In this document: one piece after another, positions 7,350 through 14,620 of the stretch | Position numbering within the stretch: position 1 is the first letter of the stretch | Layout: each line of letters opens with the position of its first letter | Source of the DNA: JANYGM01 sp043764015 | Lineage (GTDB): Bacteria > Bacteroidota > Bacteroidia > Cytophagales > Thermonemataceae | NCBI GenBank assembly: GCA_043764015.1 | Contig: JAYUKY010000033.1 | Span: 1-17,510 of the forward strand | Direction of reading: 5' to 3' | Length of the DNA: 17,510 bases | Translations under genes and position numbers: made by a program | The notes under the pieces: model-generated | The model's input: only the letters and a program-made list of their open reading frames with translations | Told to the model about the DNA's origin: nothing | Database searches by the model: none

Positions 7350-8909
7350 TTAGAATTTATCTAACTCTAATTCAATGCCTTCTTTGTTTTTGAATTTGAA
7401 ATCATTGATAGACAAGGAGTTATCTGCAATAATTTTTATCCATTTTTTGTATTTGAAAAACCATTTTGCACGCCTAGAAGGAAAGCCTTTTGTGTAATAA
7501 GCTACTAAAAATGGGTGCAAAGTAAGCGTAATTCCCGCTTCATTTTGCTTTTCCAACACGTGTGCCAGCATCAAATCAATGTTATCAGAAATCAAAATAC
7601 TAGCACCAATTTTGCCTGTTCCTGCGCAGGTAGGGCAATCTTCTAGCGTTTTTATGTTCATTTCTGGTCGCACTCTTTGGCGTGTGATTTGCATCAGTCC
7701 AAATTTTGTAATAGGCAAAATAGTGTGTTTGGCACGGTCTTCCGCCATTGATTGGCGCATTTTTTCAAATACTTGTAATTTGTATTCAGCACGTTTCATA
7801 TCAATAAAATCCACTACCACAATACCACCCATATCACGCATACGAAGCTGTCTAGCCACTTCTGCTGCTGCTTCTAGGTTTACGGCAAGTGCTGTTTCTT
7901 CCTGACTTTCTTGCGCTGTTGATTTGTTGCCACTATTCACGTCAATTACGTGTAATGCTTCTGTGTGTTCTATGACCAAATAACCGCCTTTTTGCAAACT
8001 AACTGTCTTTCCAAACAAACTTTTAAGTTGTTTTTCTATGTTCAGAAGTTCAAAAATAGGCACTTTTGAATTATGAAATTTGACTATTTTTTCGTGTTTT
8101 GGCGAGATAATTTTTACAAAAGCCTTTATTTCTTCATAAATAGCCTTGTCATCTACCAAAATACTATCAAAATTATCATTCAACATATCACGCAAAATAG
8201 AGCTTACACGTCCTATTTCGCCCAAAATCTTGTCACGAGGCATTGCATCACGCAATTTATTATAACCACTTTCCCATTTTTCTACCAAATCACGCAAATC
8301 TGTATCAAGTTCCGCTACCTCAACGCCTTCTGCAGCAGTACGTACAATTACGCCAAAATTTTTAGGTTTGATAGAACTAATCAGCCTTAAAAGCCTATTT
8401 CGTTCTTCTTTTGAAGCTATTTTCTTAGAAATATTAACAGAACTAGCAAATGGCACAAGAACCATATAACGCCCTGCAATAGAGATTTCGCAAGACAAAC
8501 GAGGTCCTTTTGTAGAAATTGGTTCTTTGGTTATCTGAACAAGAATTGGTGTATTACGGTTGAGTACCTGCGTTACTTTACCTATTTTTTCAATAGGAGG
8601 TTCAAGCGTAAAAGCATCTAATTTGTGCGTTTGCTGCCTTTTGGCAATAGTGTCTTTGGTATATTTTAGCAATGAAGGCACATTTGCACCCAAATCAAGA
8701 TAGTGCAAAAAAGCGTCTTTTTCGTACCCTATATCAATAAAAGCGGCATTTAGCCCAGGCATTATTTTGCGAATAGTTCCTAAATAAATATCTCCTACTC
8801 CGAAATTACTTCCAGTTTCCTCAATATGGTATTCTACAATTTTTTTGTCTTTCAAAAGGGCAATACGCACCCCTTCTGACGTAGAATTAATAACTAATTC
8901 ACTATTCAA
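7350..8909 (-). CDS. rng: Ribonuclease G/E family endoribonuclease
   Basis: This is an Rne/Rng family enzyme, a cytoplasmic endoribonuclease that cuts single-stranded RNA in rRNA maturation and mRNA decay. At 519 residues it is of RNase G length, without the long C-terminal scaffold of RNase E. The N-terminus carries the S1 RNA-binding region (GDIYLGTIRKIMPGLNAAFIDIG, split across about residues 39-62). The catalytic Mg-binding aspartates are Asp323 (IDVNSG) and Asp367 (VVVDFIDM). The Zn-link cysteines that hold the dimer are Cys425 and Cys428 (CPTCAGTG). The ATG at 8909 gives the canonical start. Its terminator is the 68-bp repeat at 7273-7340. Upstream on the same strand are the COX24-like peptide, a TPR protein and an HU-like protein; the hairpin at 9113-9146 suggests rng has its own promoter in 8910-9112, though I find no clean -7 box there. 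Confidence 0.97.
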   Translation of the reverse strand: MNSELVINSTSEGVRIALLKDKKIVEYHIEETGSNFGVGDIYLGTIRKIMPGLNAAFIDIGYEKDAFLHYLDLGANVPSLLKYTKDTIAKRQQTHKLDAFTLEPPIEKIGKVTQVLNRNTPILVQITKEPISTKGPRLSCEISIAGRYMVLVPFASSVNISKKIASKEERNRLLRLISSIKPKNFGVIVRTAAEGVEVAELDTDLRDLVEKWESGYNKLRDAMPRDKILGEIGRVSSILRDMLNDNFDSILVDDKAIYEEIKAFVKIISPKHEKIVKFHNSKVPIFELLNIEKQLKSLFGKTVSLQKGGYLVIEHTEALHVIDVNSGNKSTAQESQEETALAVNLEAAAEVARQLRMRDMGGIVVVDFIDMKRAEYKLQVFEKMRQSMAEDRAKHTILPITKFGLMQITRQRVRPEMNIKTLEDCPTCAGTGKIGASILISDNIDLMLAHVLEKQNEAGITLTLHPFLVAYYTKGFPSRRAKWFFKYKKWIKIIADNSLSINDFKFKNKEGIELELDKF

Positions 8910-8941
8910 GTTCGTATTTTTTTAGTTGATTGTATGTAGGT

Positions 8942-8969
8942 AATTATGAATTATGAATTGTGAATTGTG
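8942..8969. repeat. Heptamer tract, AATTATG/AATTGTG type
   Basis: Four consecutive 7-base units occur: AATTATG twice, then AATTGTG twice. They begin 33 bases upstream of the rng start codon. Two units of the same family (on the minus strand) lie at 2255-2269, directly before hutG. Confidence 0.7.
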
Positions 8970-9112
8970 GATGAATACAAAACGCTAATGGTAAGGTTTT
9001 ATATATCATTTTAAATACTATCAAAACGTCAACTAATTACTAAAACCTACTTATTTGACAAAATATTTAATTAAAAAAATGATAATCAAATACTTACTAT
9101 CTTAAAAACGCA

Positions 9113-9146
9113 ATCATTCCAAAAGGTATTACCCTCTTGGAATGAT
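9113..9146 (-). terminator. Intrinsic terminator after the COX24-like gene
   Basis: ATCATTCCAA (9113-9122) pairs with TTGGAATGAT (9137-9146), and the stem extends by AGG/CCT beyond one mismatch. On the minus strand it is followed by TGCG and five T, the form of a Rho-independent terminator. It lies 23 bases after the stop codon at 9169. Confidence 0.75.
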
Positions 9147-9168
9147 GTATATTGAGTTCAGACAAGAA

Positions 9169-9258
9169 CTATTTTTTCTTATGTCTGTTTTTTCTTAGAC
9201 GTTTTTTGCGTTTGTGTGTAGCAATCTTATGACGTTTTCTTTTTTTTCCGCAAGGCAT
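9169..9258 (-). CDS. COX24/AURKAIP1-like basic peptide (29 aa)
   Basis: A short frame reads MPCGKKRKRHKIATHKRKK and ends RLRKNRHKKK before TAG. It is 29 residues, 19 of them Lys, Arg or His. Bacteroidota genomes carry a near-identical small gene annotated as AURKAIP1/COX24 domain protein, the family that includes mitochondrial ribosomal mS38 and, by similarity, mycobacterial bS22. It is therefore probably a small ribosomal-subunit protein. It has its own terminator (9113-9146) and an unusual leader (9290-9343) with a hairpin between direct repeats. It lies between the TPR gene and rng on the same strand, in keeping with an RNA/ribosome-related cluster. It is too short for routine gene calling and easily missed. 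The ribosome role is inferred from family knowledge, not seen here. Confidence 0.88.
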   Translation of the reverse strand: MPCGKKRKRHKIATHKRKKRLRKNRHKKK

Positions 9259-9289
9259 AATTTGTGATTTTTAAAATGTTGAAAATGAT

Positions 9290-9343
9290 TAAATTCTTTT
9301 GTTACTTGTGAGGACACAAGCAACGGCACTAAATTCTTTTGTT
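9290..9343 (-). promoter_or_regulatory. Leader hairpin flanked by 14-bp direct repeats
   Basis: TAAATTCTTTTGTT occurs exactly at 9290-9303 and 9330-9343, 40 bases apart. Between and overlapping them is a 10-bp hairpin (9301-9310 with 9315-9324, loop AGGA). Its one non-Watson-Crick position is A-C in plus RNA but G-U in minus RNA, so it suits the minus transcript. It begins 31 bases upstream of the COX24-like ATG and could be a leader control element, or mark the end of the TPR transcript, though there is no T-run. Confidence 0.4.
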
Positions 9344-9370
9344 GTATTAAAAACACTTTATACTTAAAAA

Positions 9371-9398
9371 TTCGTACTTCGTACTTCTAACCTCGTAC
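9371..9398. repeat. Heptamer tract, TTCGTAC type, at the TPR-gene stop
   Basis: Four 7-base units (TTCGTAC, TTCGTAC, TTCTAAC, CTCGTAC) end exactly where the complement of the TPR gene's TAA begins (9399-9401). A similar tract abuts the stop codon of the right-end hydrolase gene at 14621-14655 in the same register. Confidence 0.75.
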
Positions 9399-10310
9399 TT
9401 ACTTTTTCAGTTCTTGAAGTTTTTTATTTACTTCCTTTTGTACTTCTGGTGAGTTATCTAGTTGTTTTACTTTTTCTAGTGCCTCATAAGCTTTTTTATT
9501 TTTGCCCAATGTTTCGTAACTTTCCGCTAGGTGCATCCACGCTTGGATATTGCGTGGGTGAGTTTCCAGAAGTTTTTCAAACCTAACAATGGCTTTGTCG
9601 TGTGCGCCACGCATCATAGAAAAGAAACCTAAATTATAGAGTGCAAACTCATTATTTGGGTCTTCTTCTACCACAGAAAGCAACAAATTGATGCCTTTCA
9701 TTGGTGCTGCCGCATTAGAACTTACATAAATAACACCTAATTTTGCTTTTGCATCAAGATTTTTAGGATTTTGCGTTAGCAATTCCGTATAAATCTTTTC
9801 AGCTTCTTGTCCCAAAGATTTGGCACGAGAACTGTCCAACGCAAAACCAAAAGCATCAAAATAAGCATCAGCAGCTAGTTTTAGCTTATCAGACGCATTT
9901 TTATTACTACGAGCATCAGCAAGCAGATAAAAACCAACACTATCAATGAGGTTTACCGTTCTAAAAAAAGCATTAAGAGAATCTAAAGCAATTACTTTTT
10001 TATCTCCAACTTGCTGTGAATAAGCTTTCCTAAGCATATCTAAACGGTTTTTCTGACTTTCAGAAAGCCCTTTTTGATGTGTGCTTGTATTCTCATCTTC
10101 CGAGTGCGAGCCTGTATGTTTGCTGCCATCTGCGTGAGTATGTTCTTGCGCATTTGCATCAGCTTTATTGTCGCTTTTGCCTTCATTTTGTGCAGATTTT
10201 GCAGCATTACTTTGACTTGCTGGATTGCTTACAACAATTCTAGGTAAGCTATATAAGCCTCCTATTATTACTATAGCCACTAAAATCAAAATCAGCTGTG
10301 TTCTTTGCAT
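9399..10310 (-). CDS. Membrane-anchored tetratricopeptide-repeat protein
   Basis: This 303-residue protein has one N-terminal membrane segment (residues 5-22, LILILVAIVIIGGLY) that either anchors it or acts as an uncleaved signal. A low-complexity Ala/Ser/Lys linker follows (30-54). A His-rich stretch comes next (57-78, with HTH, KH, SHS and THQ) that might bind a metal. A C-terminal TPR domain follows, with helix pairs at about 169-196, 205-232, 238-267 and 272-300. The TPR part probably faces the periplasm and mediates protein contacts; the partner is unknown. It starts 43 bases after the HU-like gene stop with no terminator between, so the two are probably co-transcribed. From memory, HU, TPR and ribonuclease G genes are neighbours in many Bacteroidota. 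The stop codon abuts the heptamer tract at 9371-9398. Confidence 0.9.
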   Translation of the reverse strand: MQRTQLILILVAIVIIGGLYSLPRIVVSNPASQSNAAKSAQNEGKSDNKADANAQEHTHADGSKHTGSHSEDENTSTHQKGLSESQKNRLDMLRKAYSQQVGDKKVIALDSLNAFFRTVNLIDSVGFYLLADARSNKNASDKLKLAADAYFDAFGFALDSSRAKSLGQEAEKIYTELLTQNPKNLDAKAKLGVIYVSSNAAAPMKGINLLLSVVEEDPNNEFALYNLGFFSMMRGAHDKAIVRFEKLLETHPRNIQAWMHLAESYETLGKNKKAYEALEKVKQLDNSPEVQKEVNKKLQELKK

Positions 10311-10353
10311 AAAATTCAGTTAAATATCAATTAAAATATTTCTTCAAAAGCAA

Positions 10354-10788
10354 TTATTTTTTTGTTGTCTTTGTAGTAGGCTTCACCGCAGTTTTATCTG
10401 TTGCTTTTGCTACTGGTTTTACCACTGTTTTTGTAGCAGGTTTAGCTACTTTTGTAGCAGTTTTTCCTTTACTTGCTTTTACAGTTGTTTTAAGAACATT
10501 GCCATCATTTACATTTTTCTTTACTTTATCCAAAAAAGTCTTTGAAGGCTTAAAACTTGGCACATAATGCTCAGGAATAATCATTGCTACGTTCTTAGAA
10601 AGATTACGAGCTACTTTTTTAGCACGTTTTTTATTTATGAAACTGCCAAAGCCTCTCACATAAACATTTTTTCCTTCTATCATATTTTTCTTAACTACAT
10701 CAAATAGTTTTTCAACTATTTTCAGCACTTCTTGCTTATCCACGCCTGTATTGGCGGTTACTTCTGCAATTATTTCGGCTTTTGTCAC
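10354..10788 (-). CDS. HU/IHF-family DNA-binding protein with histone-H1-like tail
   Basis: Residues 1-92 are an HU/IHF fold: dimerising helices (3-38), GFGSF (46-50), a DNA-binding beta arm (52-74) and IPEHYVPSFKPSK leading to the last helix. The tip of the arm reads RNLSKN where the family usually has RNPxTG, so the intercalating proline is Leu63. DNA bending by this protein may therefore differ from classic HU. Residues about 101-144 are a disordered Lys/Thr/Ala/Val tail with repeated KPxxKxxxK elements, like eukaryotic H1 tails and like some other bacterial HU variants. It is likely a nucleoid protein. Its ATG at 10788 lies about 110 bases below a good promoter (10908-10939), and it is the first gene of a probable two-gene transcript with the TPR protein. 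Confidence 0.95.
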   Translation of the reverse strand: MTKAEIIAEVTANTGVDKQEVLKIVEKLFDVVKKNMIEGKNVYVRGFGSFINKKRAKKVARNLSKNVAMIIPEHYVPSFKPSKTFLDKVKKNVNDGNVLKTTVKASKGKTATKVAKPATKTVVKPVAKATDKTAVKPTTKTTKK

Positions 10789-10907
10789 TTGCGTTGATGG
10801 TTTAGTGAAACGACTAAGATTCTTCTATTTTTTTGATTTGGTTGATACGTATAATATTAGCTTTAAGCTAATTTATAAGTTCTTAATAACCACTATTTTA
10901 GAGTTTG

Positions 10908-10939
10908 CAAAGGTACGATAATACTTTGTACTTTCCAAA
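10908..10939 (-). promoter_or_regulatory. Promoter of the HU-like gene
   Basis: On the minus strand, TTTG (10936-10939) and TACCTTTG (10908-10915) are separated by 20 bases, which matches the Bacteroidota -33/-7 layout closely. Transcription would start near 10900, leaving a leader of about 110 bases. This is the best promoter in the window. Confidence 0.75.
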
Positions 10940-11118
10940 ATAAAAATAAAAAAATAAAAAATAAATGTTTTAATTGTCATTAAATACTTGATTATCAAAT
11001 ATTTACAAATAATTAGTTTTATATAAAATTATTGCCTTAACTTCTATTCTAAAACATCTAACGAGTAATTTTGCTTAATAATAAAATAAAAAGAAGATAA
11101 AAAATAGCACAAAAAACG

Positions 11119-11126
11119 TATCTTTG
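11119..11126 (+). promoter_or_regulatory. Promoter -7 box of the ABC exporter
   Basis: TATCTTTG followed by GCA matches TAnnTTTG, 26 bases before the ATG at 11153. No -33 TTTG is seen at normal spacing in the A-rich upstream sequence. Confidence 0.6.
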
Positions 11127-11152
11127 CACCCAAATCAAAACCAACCTCATAA

Positions 11153-13048
11153 ATGGCACGTAACAGCAAATTTAATAGCACAGAAGAAAATCCAGAAGAT
11201 AAAAAAATCAAACTCAACAAAAAAAACTTTCAAAAAACAGTCCAATTATTCCGTTTTGCACTTCCCTACAAAAATTATTTCATTGTCGGAATGCTGTTTT
11301 TGGTACTTTCAACCCTTACAACGCTTTCCTTTCCTAAACTTGCAGGCACGCTCACAGACGTAGCAGACGGTAAAAGTAATGCTGTTTTAGTAGCAATAAG
11401 CGAGTTTTGCAAAAACTTAGGCGTCACAAATCCTATCAACCAAGTTGCCCTAATTTTCTTTGGAATACTTGTTTTACAGGCTTTAGCATCATTTTTTAGG
11501 GTTTATTTGTTTGCTATCGTTACAGAAAAAACAATGGCAGACATCAGAAGCAAATTATATTCCAAAATAATTACACTTCCTTTGAGTTTCTTTGAAAAAA
11601 ACCGTGTTGGTGAGCTTGTAAGCCGTATGAATACAGATGTGGCACAACTAGAAAGTATGCTTTCCTTCAATTTGGCTGAACTTTTCAGGCAGATGGCGGT
11701 ACTTTTGATTGGTATTACTTTAATTTTGATTAGTTATCCAAAACTTGCCCTCGTGATGCTTGCAACATTCCCTCTGATGATTGTGGCAGCTATTTTCTTT
11801 GGAAAATTTATTAGAAAACTTTCCAAAAAAACACAAGATTTATTAGCACAAGCCAATACCATTGTAGAGGAAACTTTTCAGGCTATCAATGTGGTCAAGG
11901 CGTTTACTATGGAACTTTTTGAGGTGAAACGCTACCGCAAAAACCTTGATGAAGTCGTTGTAGTGGCACTTAAAGCATCTGTTTTTCGTGGTGCGTTTGT
12001 TTCTTTTCTGATTTTTGCGCTTTTTGGGGGAATTGTTTTTGTGCTTTGGTATGGTGCTACCCTCATTGCAAGCGGTGAAATGAAGACTGGAGAACTGGTA
12101 GAATTTATTTTATATATGATTTTTATTGGTGCATCTGTGGCTGGTATGGGTGATTTGTACGCACAACTTCAAAGAACTGTGGGCGCATCTGAACGTATTT
12201 TGGAGATTTTGGAAGAAGAAAGTGAGTTTGTTTTAGAAGAAAAATTATTAGTAAGTTCTACTAATTCAACTGGAAATTTTGCGGAAAAACCTGCTATTGT
12301 GGCTGGAAATATAGTTTTCAAAAACGTGCAATTCTCTTATCCTACACGTACAGATGTGCAGGTATTGAAAAGCATCAATTTTGAGATTTTGGCAGGGCAA
12401 AAAATAGCTCTCGTAGGGCATAGTGGCGCAGGAAAATCTACTATTGCACAATTACTTATGAAATTTTATAAATTAGAGGCTACTAACGGACAAATCAGCA
12501 TAGACAATCAAAATATCAACGACATCAACACACCTTATTTGCGTCAAAATATTGGTATTGTGCCACAGGAGGTCATTTTGTTTGGTGGAACTATCAGAGA
12601 AAATATTTCTTATGGCAAACTTTCTGCCACAGATGCAGAGATAAAAGAAGCCGCAAAACAAGCCAACGCACTTGATTTTATTGAAGGTTTTCCAGAGAAA
12701 TTTGATACTGTGGTAGGTGAAAGAGGGATAAAACTCTCTGGTGGGCAACGCCAACGCATTGCTATTGCTCGTGCTATACTCAAAAATCCACGTATTTTGG
12801 TGCTTGATGAGGCAACTAGCTCGCTTGATGCAGAATCTGAAAAACTTGTGGCTGATGCACTAGATAATTTGATGCAAAACCGTACAACTATTATTATTGC
12901 GCATAGACTTGCTACCATAAGAAAAGTGGATAAAATCTATGTTTTGAGCAATGGCAATATTATGGAACAAGGCACACACGACGAACTTTTTGCCCAAAAT
13001 GAAGGCATTTATAATAATTTGGTGCGCCTGCAACTGGAAATGAATTAG
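11153..13048 (+). CDS. ABC exporter, fused membrane and ATPase domains (MsbA-like)
   Basis: This 631-residue protein is a type IV (MsbA/LmrA-like) half-transporter that would work as a homodimer in the inner membrane, exporting a lipid, drug or peptide. The transmembrane domain (about residues 40-350) contains six hydrophobic segments and the coupling-helix motif near GELVSRMNTDV. The ATPase domain (about 385-628) has Walker A GHSGAGKST (Lys428), the Q-loop region VPQEVILFGGTIREN, signature LSGGQ (528-532), Walker B LVLDEAT (Asp552, catalytic Glu553) and the H-loop IIAHRLAT (His584). All catalytic residues are intact. The N-terminal 30 residues are a charged cytoplasmic extension. The ATG at 11153 follows a -7 box by 26 bases. 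The gene stands alone, convergent with the dienoyl-CoA isomerase gene across the hairpin at 13075-13109, so its cargo cannot be inferred from neighbours. Confidence 0.96.
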   Translation: MARNSKFNSTEENPEDKKIKLNKKNFQKTVQLFRFALPYKNYFIVGMLFLVLSTLTTLSFPKLAGTLTDVADGKSNAVLVAISEFCKNLGVTNPINQVALIFFGILVLQALASFFRVYLFAIVTEKTMADIRSKLYSKIITLPLSFFEKNRVGELVSRMNTDVAQLESMLSFNLAELFRQMAVLLIGITLILISYPKLALVMLATFPLMIVAAIFFGKFIRKLSKKTQDLLAQANTIVEETFQAINVVKAFTMELFEVKRYRKNLDEVVVVALKASVFRGAFVSFLIFALFGGIVFVLWYGATLIASGEMKTGELVEFILYMIFIGASVAGMGDLYAQLQRTVGASERILEILEEESEFVLEEKLLVSSTNSTGNFAEKPAIVAGNIVFKNVQFSYPTRTDVQVLKSINFEILAGQKIALVGHSGAGKSTIAQLLMKFYKLEATNGQISIDNQNINDINTPYLRQNIGIVPQEVILFGGTIRENISYGKLSATDAEIKEAAKQANALDFIEGFPEKFDTVVGERGIKLSGGQRQRIAIARAILKNPRILVLDEATSSLDAESEKLVADALDNLMQNRTTIIIAHRLATIRKVDKIYVLSNGNIMEQGTHDELFAQNEGIYNNLVRLQLEMN

Positions 13049-13074
13049 AAATTATCCATTGCTTTACGTAGTGC

Positions 13075-13109
13075 GTTGTGGGTGTCGCTAACGCTAGAAC
13101 ACCCACAAC
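13075..13109. repeat. GC-rich hairpin between convergent genes
   Basis: GTTGTGGGTGT (13075-13085) and ACACCCACAAC (13099-13109) form an 11-bp perfect stem with a 13-base loop. The bases GCGTT (13073-13077) could alternatively pair with AACGC (13090-13094) inside the loop. It is more GC-rich than its surroundings and has no T-run on either strand, so it looks more like a dispersed palindromic (REP-like) repeat than a standard terminator, though it may still separate the two transcripts. Confidence 0.6.
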
Positions 13110-13136
13110 AACAGAACCTAAATACTTACTTATTTT

Positions 13137-13949
13137 CTACCTAAAGCTAGGTTTTTGCTTACTAAAACTCGCCATCATAGCTATTTTTAAATCTTCTGAA
13201 AGCAGTTGTGAAGCGTTTACAGTAGCTACATAATCCAAACCTTCACTTACTTTGTGGTCACGAGCGTGCAAAAGGACATTTTTTGTGCCACGTACTGCAG
13301 AAGGAGATTTTTCTGCAATCAAAACGGCTATTTTCATTACTTCTGCAAGCATTTCTTCCTTATTTGCAAAAACTTTGTTTACTAATTGCATTTTTTCAGC
13401 TTCTTTTGCGCTCACATTGCGTGCCGTGAACGCAAGTTCGTTTGCAAGCCCAAAACCAATGATTTTAGGAAGTCTTTGGAGTGTTCCAATATCTGCAATA
13501 ATACCCAAATCCGCTTCTTTTACACAAAAAATTGCCTCTTCTGTGGCGTAGCGCATATCACAAGCCGTAGCCAAATCAACACCACCACCCACACAAGCCC
13601 CACTAATAGCTGCAATAACAGGTTTTGCACATTTTTCAGGAGAAGAAATAGCAGATTGTAGCCCCAAAACAAACTTTTTAAGGCGTTCTCCCACACGCCC
13701 TTTGCAGGTTTCTTCTTCATTTATTTGGTTCATTTTCATCAGAATAGACAAATCTATACCAGATGAAAAATGTTTGCCCTCACCAGAAAGAACAATAACA
13801 CGAACTTCATTATTCTCTTCCAACTCGTTGAATATCAAAGGAATTTCTTTCCAAAAATCTTCATTCATAGCGTTGGCTTTGTCGGGGCGGTTGATACGTA
13901 AGTGAGCAACATTATTTTCTATAGAAACTAAAAAAGCATTATAAGACAT
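13137..13949 (-). CDS. Delta(3,5)-delta(2,4)-dienoyl-CoA isomerase-like crotonase
   Basis: This 270-residue enzyme of the enoyl-CoA hydratase/isomerase superfamily most resembles dienoyl-CoA isomerase (ECH1). That enzyme shifts 3,5-dienoyl-CoA to 2,4-dienoyl-CoA during beta-oxidation of unsaturated fatty acids with odd-position double bonds. Oxyanion-hole regions are SSGIDL (about 62-67) and GACVGGGVDLA. The ECH1 signature is present: ACDMRYA, VKEADLG, then ADIGTLQRLPKIIG. The three acidic residues Asp125, Glu145 and Asp153 have the same spacing (20 and 8) as Asp176, Glu196 and Asp204 of rat ECH1. Ordinary hydratases have Glu rather than Asp at the first position. It lacks a peroxisomal or mitochondrial type extension and should be cytoplasmic. 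No other beta-oxidation gene is adjacent. It starts at ATG 13949, about 40 bases below a -7 box. Confidence 0.9.
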   Translation of the reverse strand: MSYNAFLVSIENNVAHLRINRPDKANAMNEDFWKEIPLIFNELEENNEVRVIVLSGEGKHFSSGIDLSILMKMNQINEEETCKGRVGERLKKFVLGLQSAISSPEKCAKPVIAAISGACVGGGVDLATACDMRYATEEAIFCVKEADLGIIADIGTLQRLPKIIGFGLANELAFTARNVSAKEAEKMQLVNKVFANKEEMLAEVMKIAVLIAEKSPSAVRGTKNVLLHARDHKVSEGLDYVATVNASQLLSEDLKIAMMASFSKQKPSFR

Positions 13950-13987
13950 TTGGGAGTTGTTTTAATGAGTATTTAAAGATATTTTTT

Positions 13988-13995
13988 CAAATATA
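13988..13995 (-). promoter_or_regulatory. Promoter -7 box of the dienoyl-CoA isomerase gene
   Basis: On the minus strand this reads TATATTTG, a match to TAnnTTTG, 38 bases upstream of the ATG. A TTTAG about 20 bases further up is a weak -33 candidate. Confidence 0.5.
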
Positions 13996-14062
13996 ATATT
14001 TTTTCTTTTGATTCTAAAGAAAAAATTTTCTCTAATTAAACCTTTTTTTAAAAATTATATCT

Positions 14063-14070
14063 TACATTTG
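14063..14070 (+). promoter_or_regulatory. Promoter -7 box of the small secreted protein gene
   Basis: TACATTTG matches TAnnTTTG, 55 bases before the ATG at 14126. No good -33 element is visible in the T-rich upstream sequence. Confidence 0.5.
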
Positions 14071-14125
14071 ATTTTGGGAAAATAACCCAATTATCATTCA
14101 ATATTAACCTAAAAAAATTAAGAAA

Positions 14126-14536
14126 ATGAAAAAAGTAACCTTATTTATCCTTCTTTTTGTAGTTTCAATGGCTAGCTTGATGGCACAAGACAAAGCAAAA
14201 ATGAAATCTCCAGAAGAAAGAGCGCAAAAATACACAGAACGCTTGACAAAACTTCTTAAACTTGACGACAAGCAAACCGCCACAATAGGACAAATCAACC
14301 TAGAAACTGCCAAGCAAGTTGAGGCTTTGGGTGCAAGACCTACGCCAAAAACGCCTGCAATGAAAGAATTTCGCAAGAAAAGCCACGCTATCAATATGGC
14401 TAGAATGGACAAAATCAAAGCTACGCTTACGCCAGCACAACAAATTGAGCTAGAAAAACACAGAAAAGAAGCTATCAAAAAGCATCAAGACAAGAAAAAA
14501 GCAAAAAAAGATGCAAAAGATGATGATGAGGACTAA
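14126..14536 (+). CDS. Small secreted Spy/CpxP (LTxxQ)-like protein
   Basis: The 136-residue product has a clear Sec signal peptide (residues 1-20, MKKVTLFILLFVVSMASLMA, cleavage before Gln21). The mature part is almost wholly helical and very basic in the middle, with a Lys-rich stretch (112-131) and an acidic end (DDDED). Two motifs recall the LTxxQ family of periplasmic chaperones (Spy, CpxP): LKLDDKQ at 44-50 and LTPAQQ at 101-106. Similar small proteins are common in Bacteroidota as periplasmic stress or envelope proteins. It is a single-gene unit with a -7 box at 14063 and a strong terminator at 14555-14592. Function is inferred from weak family resemblance only; no antisense frame on the other strand looks real. 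Confidence 0.88.
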   Translation: MKKVTLFILLFVVSMASLMAQDKAKMKSPEERAQKYTERLTKLLKLDDKQTATIGQINLETAKQVEALGARPTPKTPAMKEFRKKSHAINMARMDKIKATLTPAQQIELEKHRKEAIKKHQDKKKAKKDAKDDDED

Positions 14537-14554
14537 GTAGAATATTAAATTCAT

Positions 14555-14592
14555 AAAAAAAGCCTTTCCAAAACTTGAGAAAGGCTTTTTTT
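14555..14592 (+). terminator. Bidirectional intrinsic terminator
   Basis: A 14-bp perfect stem (14555-14568 with 14579-14592) with a 10-base loop starts with seven A and ends with seven T. It is therefore a Rho-independent terminator in both directions, for the small secreted protein gene and the convergent T9SS hydrolase gene. Confidence 0.92.
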
Positions 14593-14620
14593 AATTTCTT
14601 TGTTATGAATAATTTTCTTT

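Larger units (their letters stand above)
10789..11152. other. Divergent intergenic region between HU-like and ABC exporter genes
   Basis: These 364 bases hold the minus-strand promoter of the HU-like gene (10908-10939) and a plus-strand -7 box for the exporter (11119-11126). A small perfect palindrome in the HU leader (10857-10871, TTAGCTTTAAGCTAA) and a very AT-rich stretch at 10940-11118 are also present. No gene is visible. Confidence 0.7.

Noticed and set aside
10940..11118. Very AT-rich stretch as a replication origin
   Set aside because: No DnaA-box cluster or dnaA/dnaN neighbour is visible; AT-richness alone is common in spacers of this genome.
12266..12918. Several open frames on the minus strand inside the ABC exporter gene
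   Set aside because: They are antisense to the conserved ATPase domain, lack family features and have the composition of reversed coding sequence.
13252..13905. Open frames overlapping the dienoyl-CoA isomerase gene on both strands
   Set aside because: The isomerase frame has a complete enzyme signature; the overlaps have none.
14104..14478. Hydrophobic minus-strand frame opposite the small secreted protein
   Set aside because: It is the antisense of a Lys-rich helical protein, which produces Phe/Leu-rich hydrophobic frames, and the plus-strand gene has a signal peptide, promoter and terminator.
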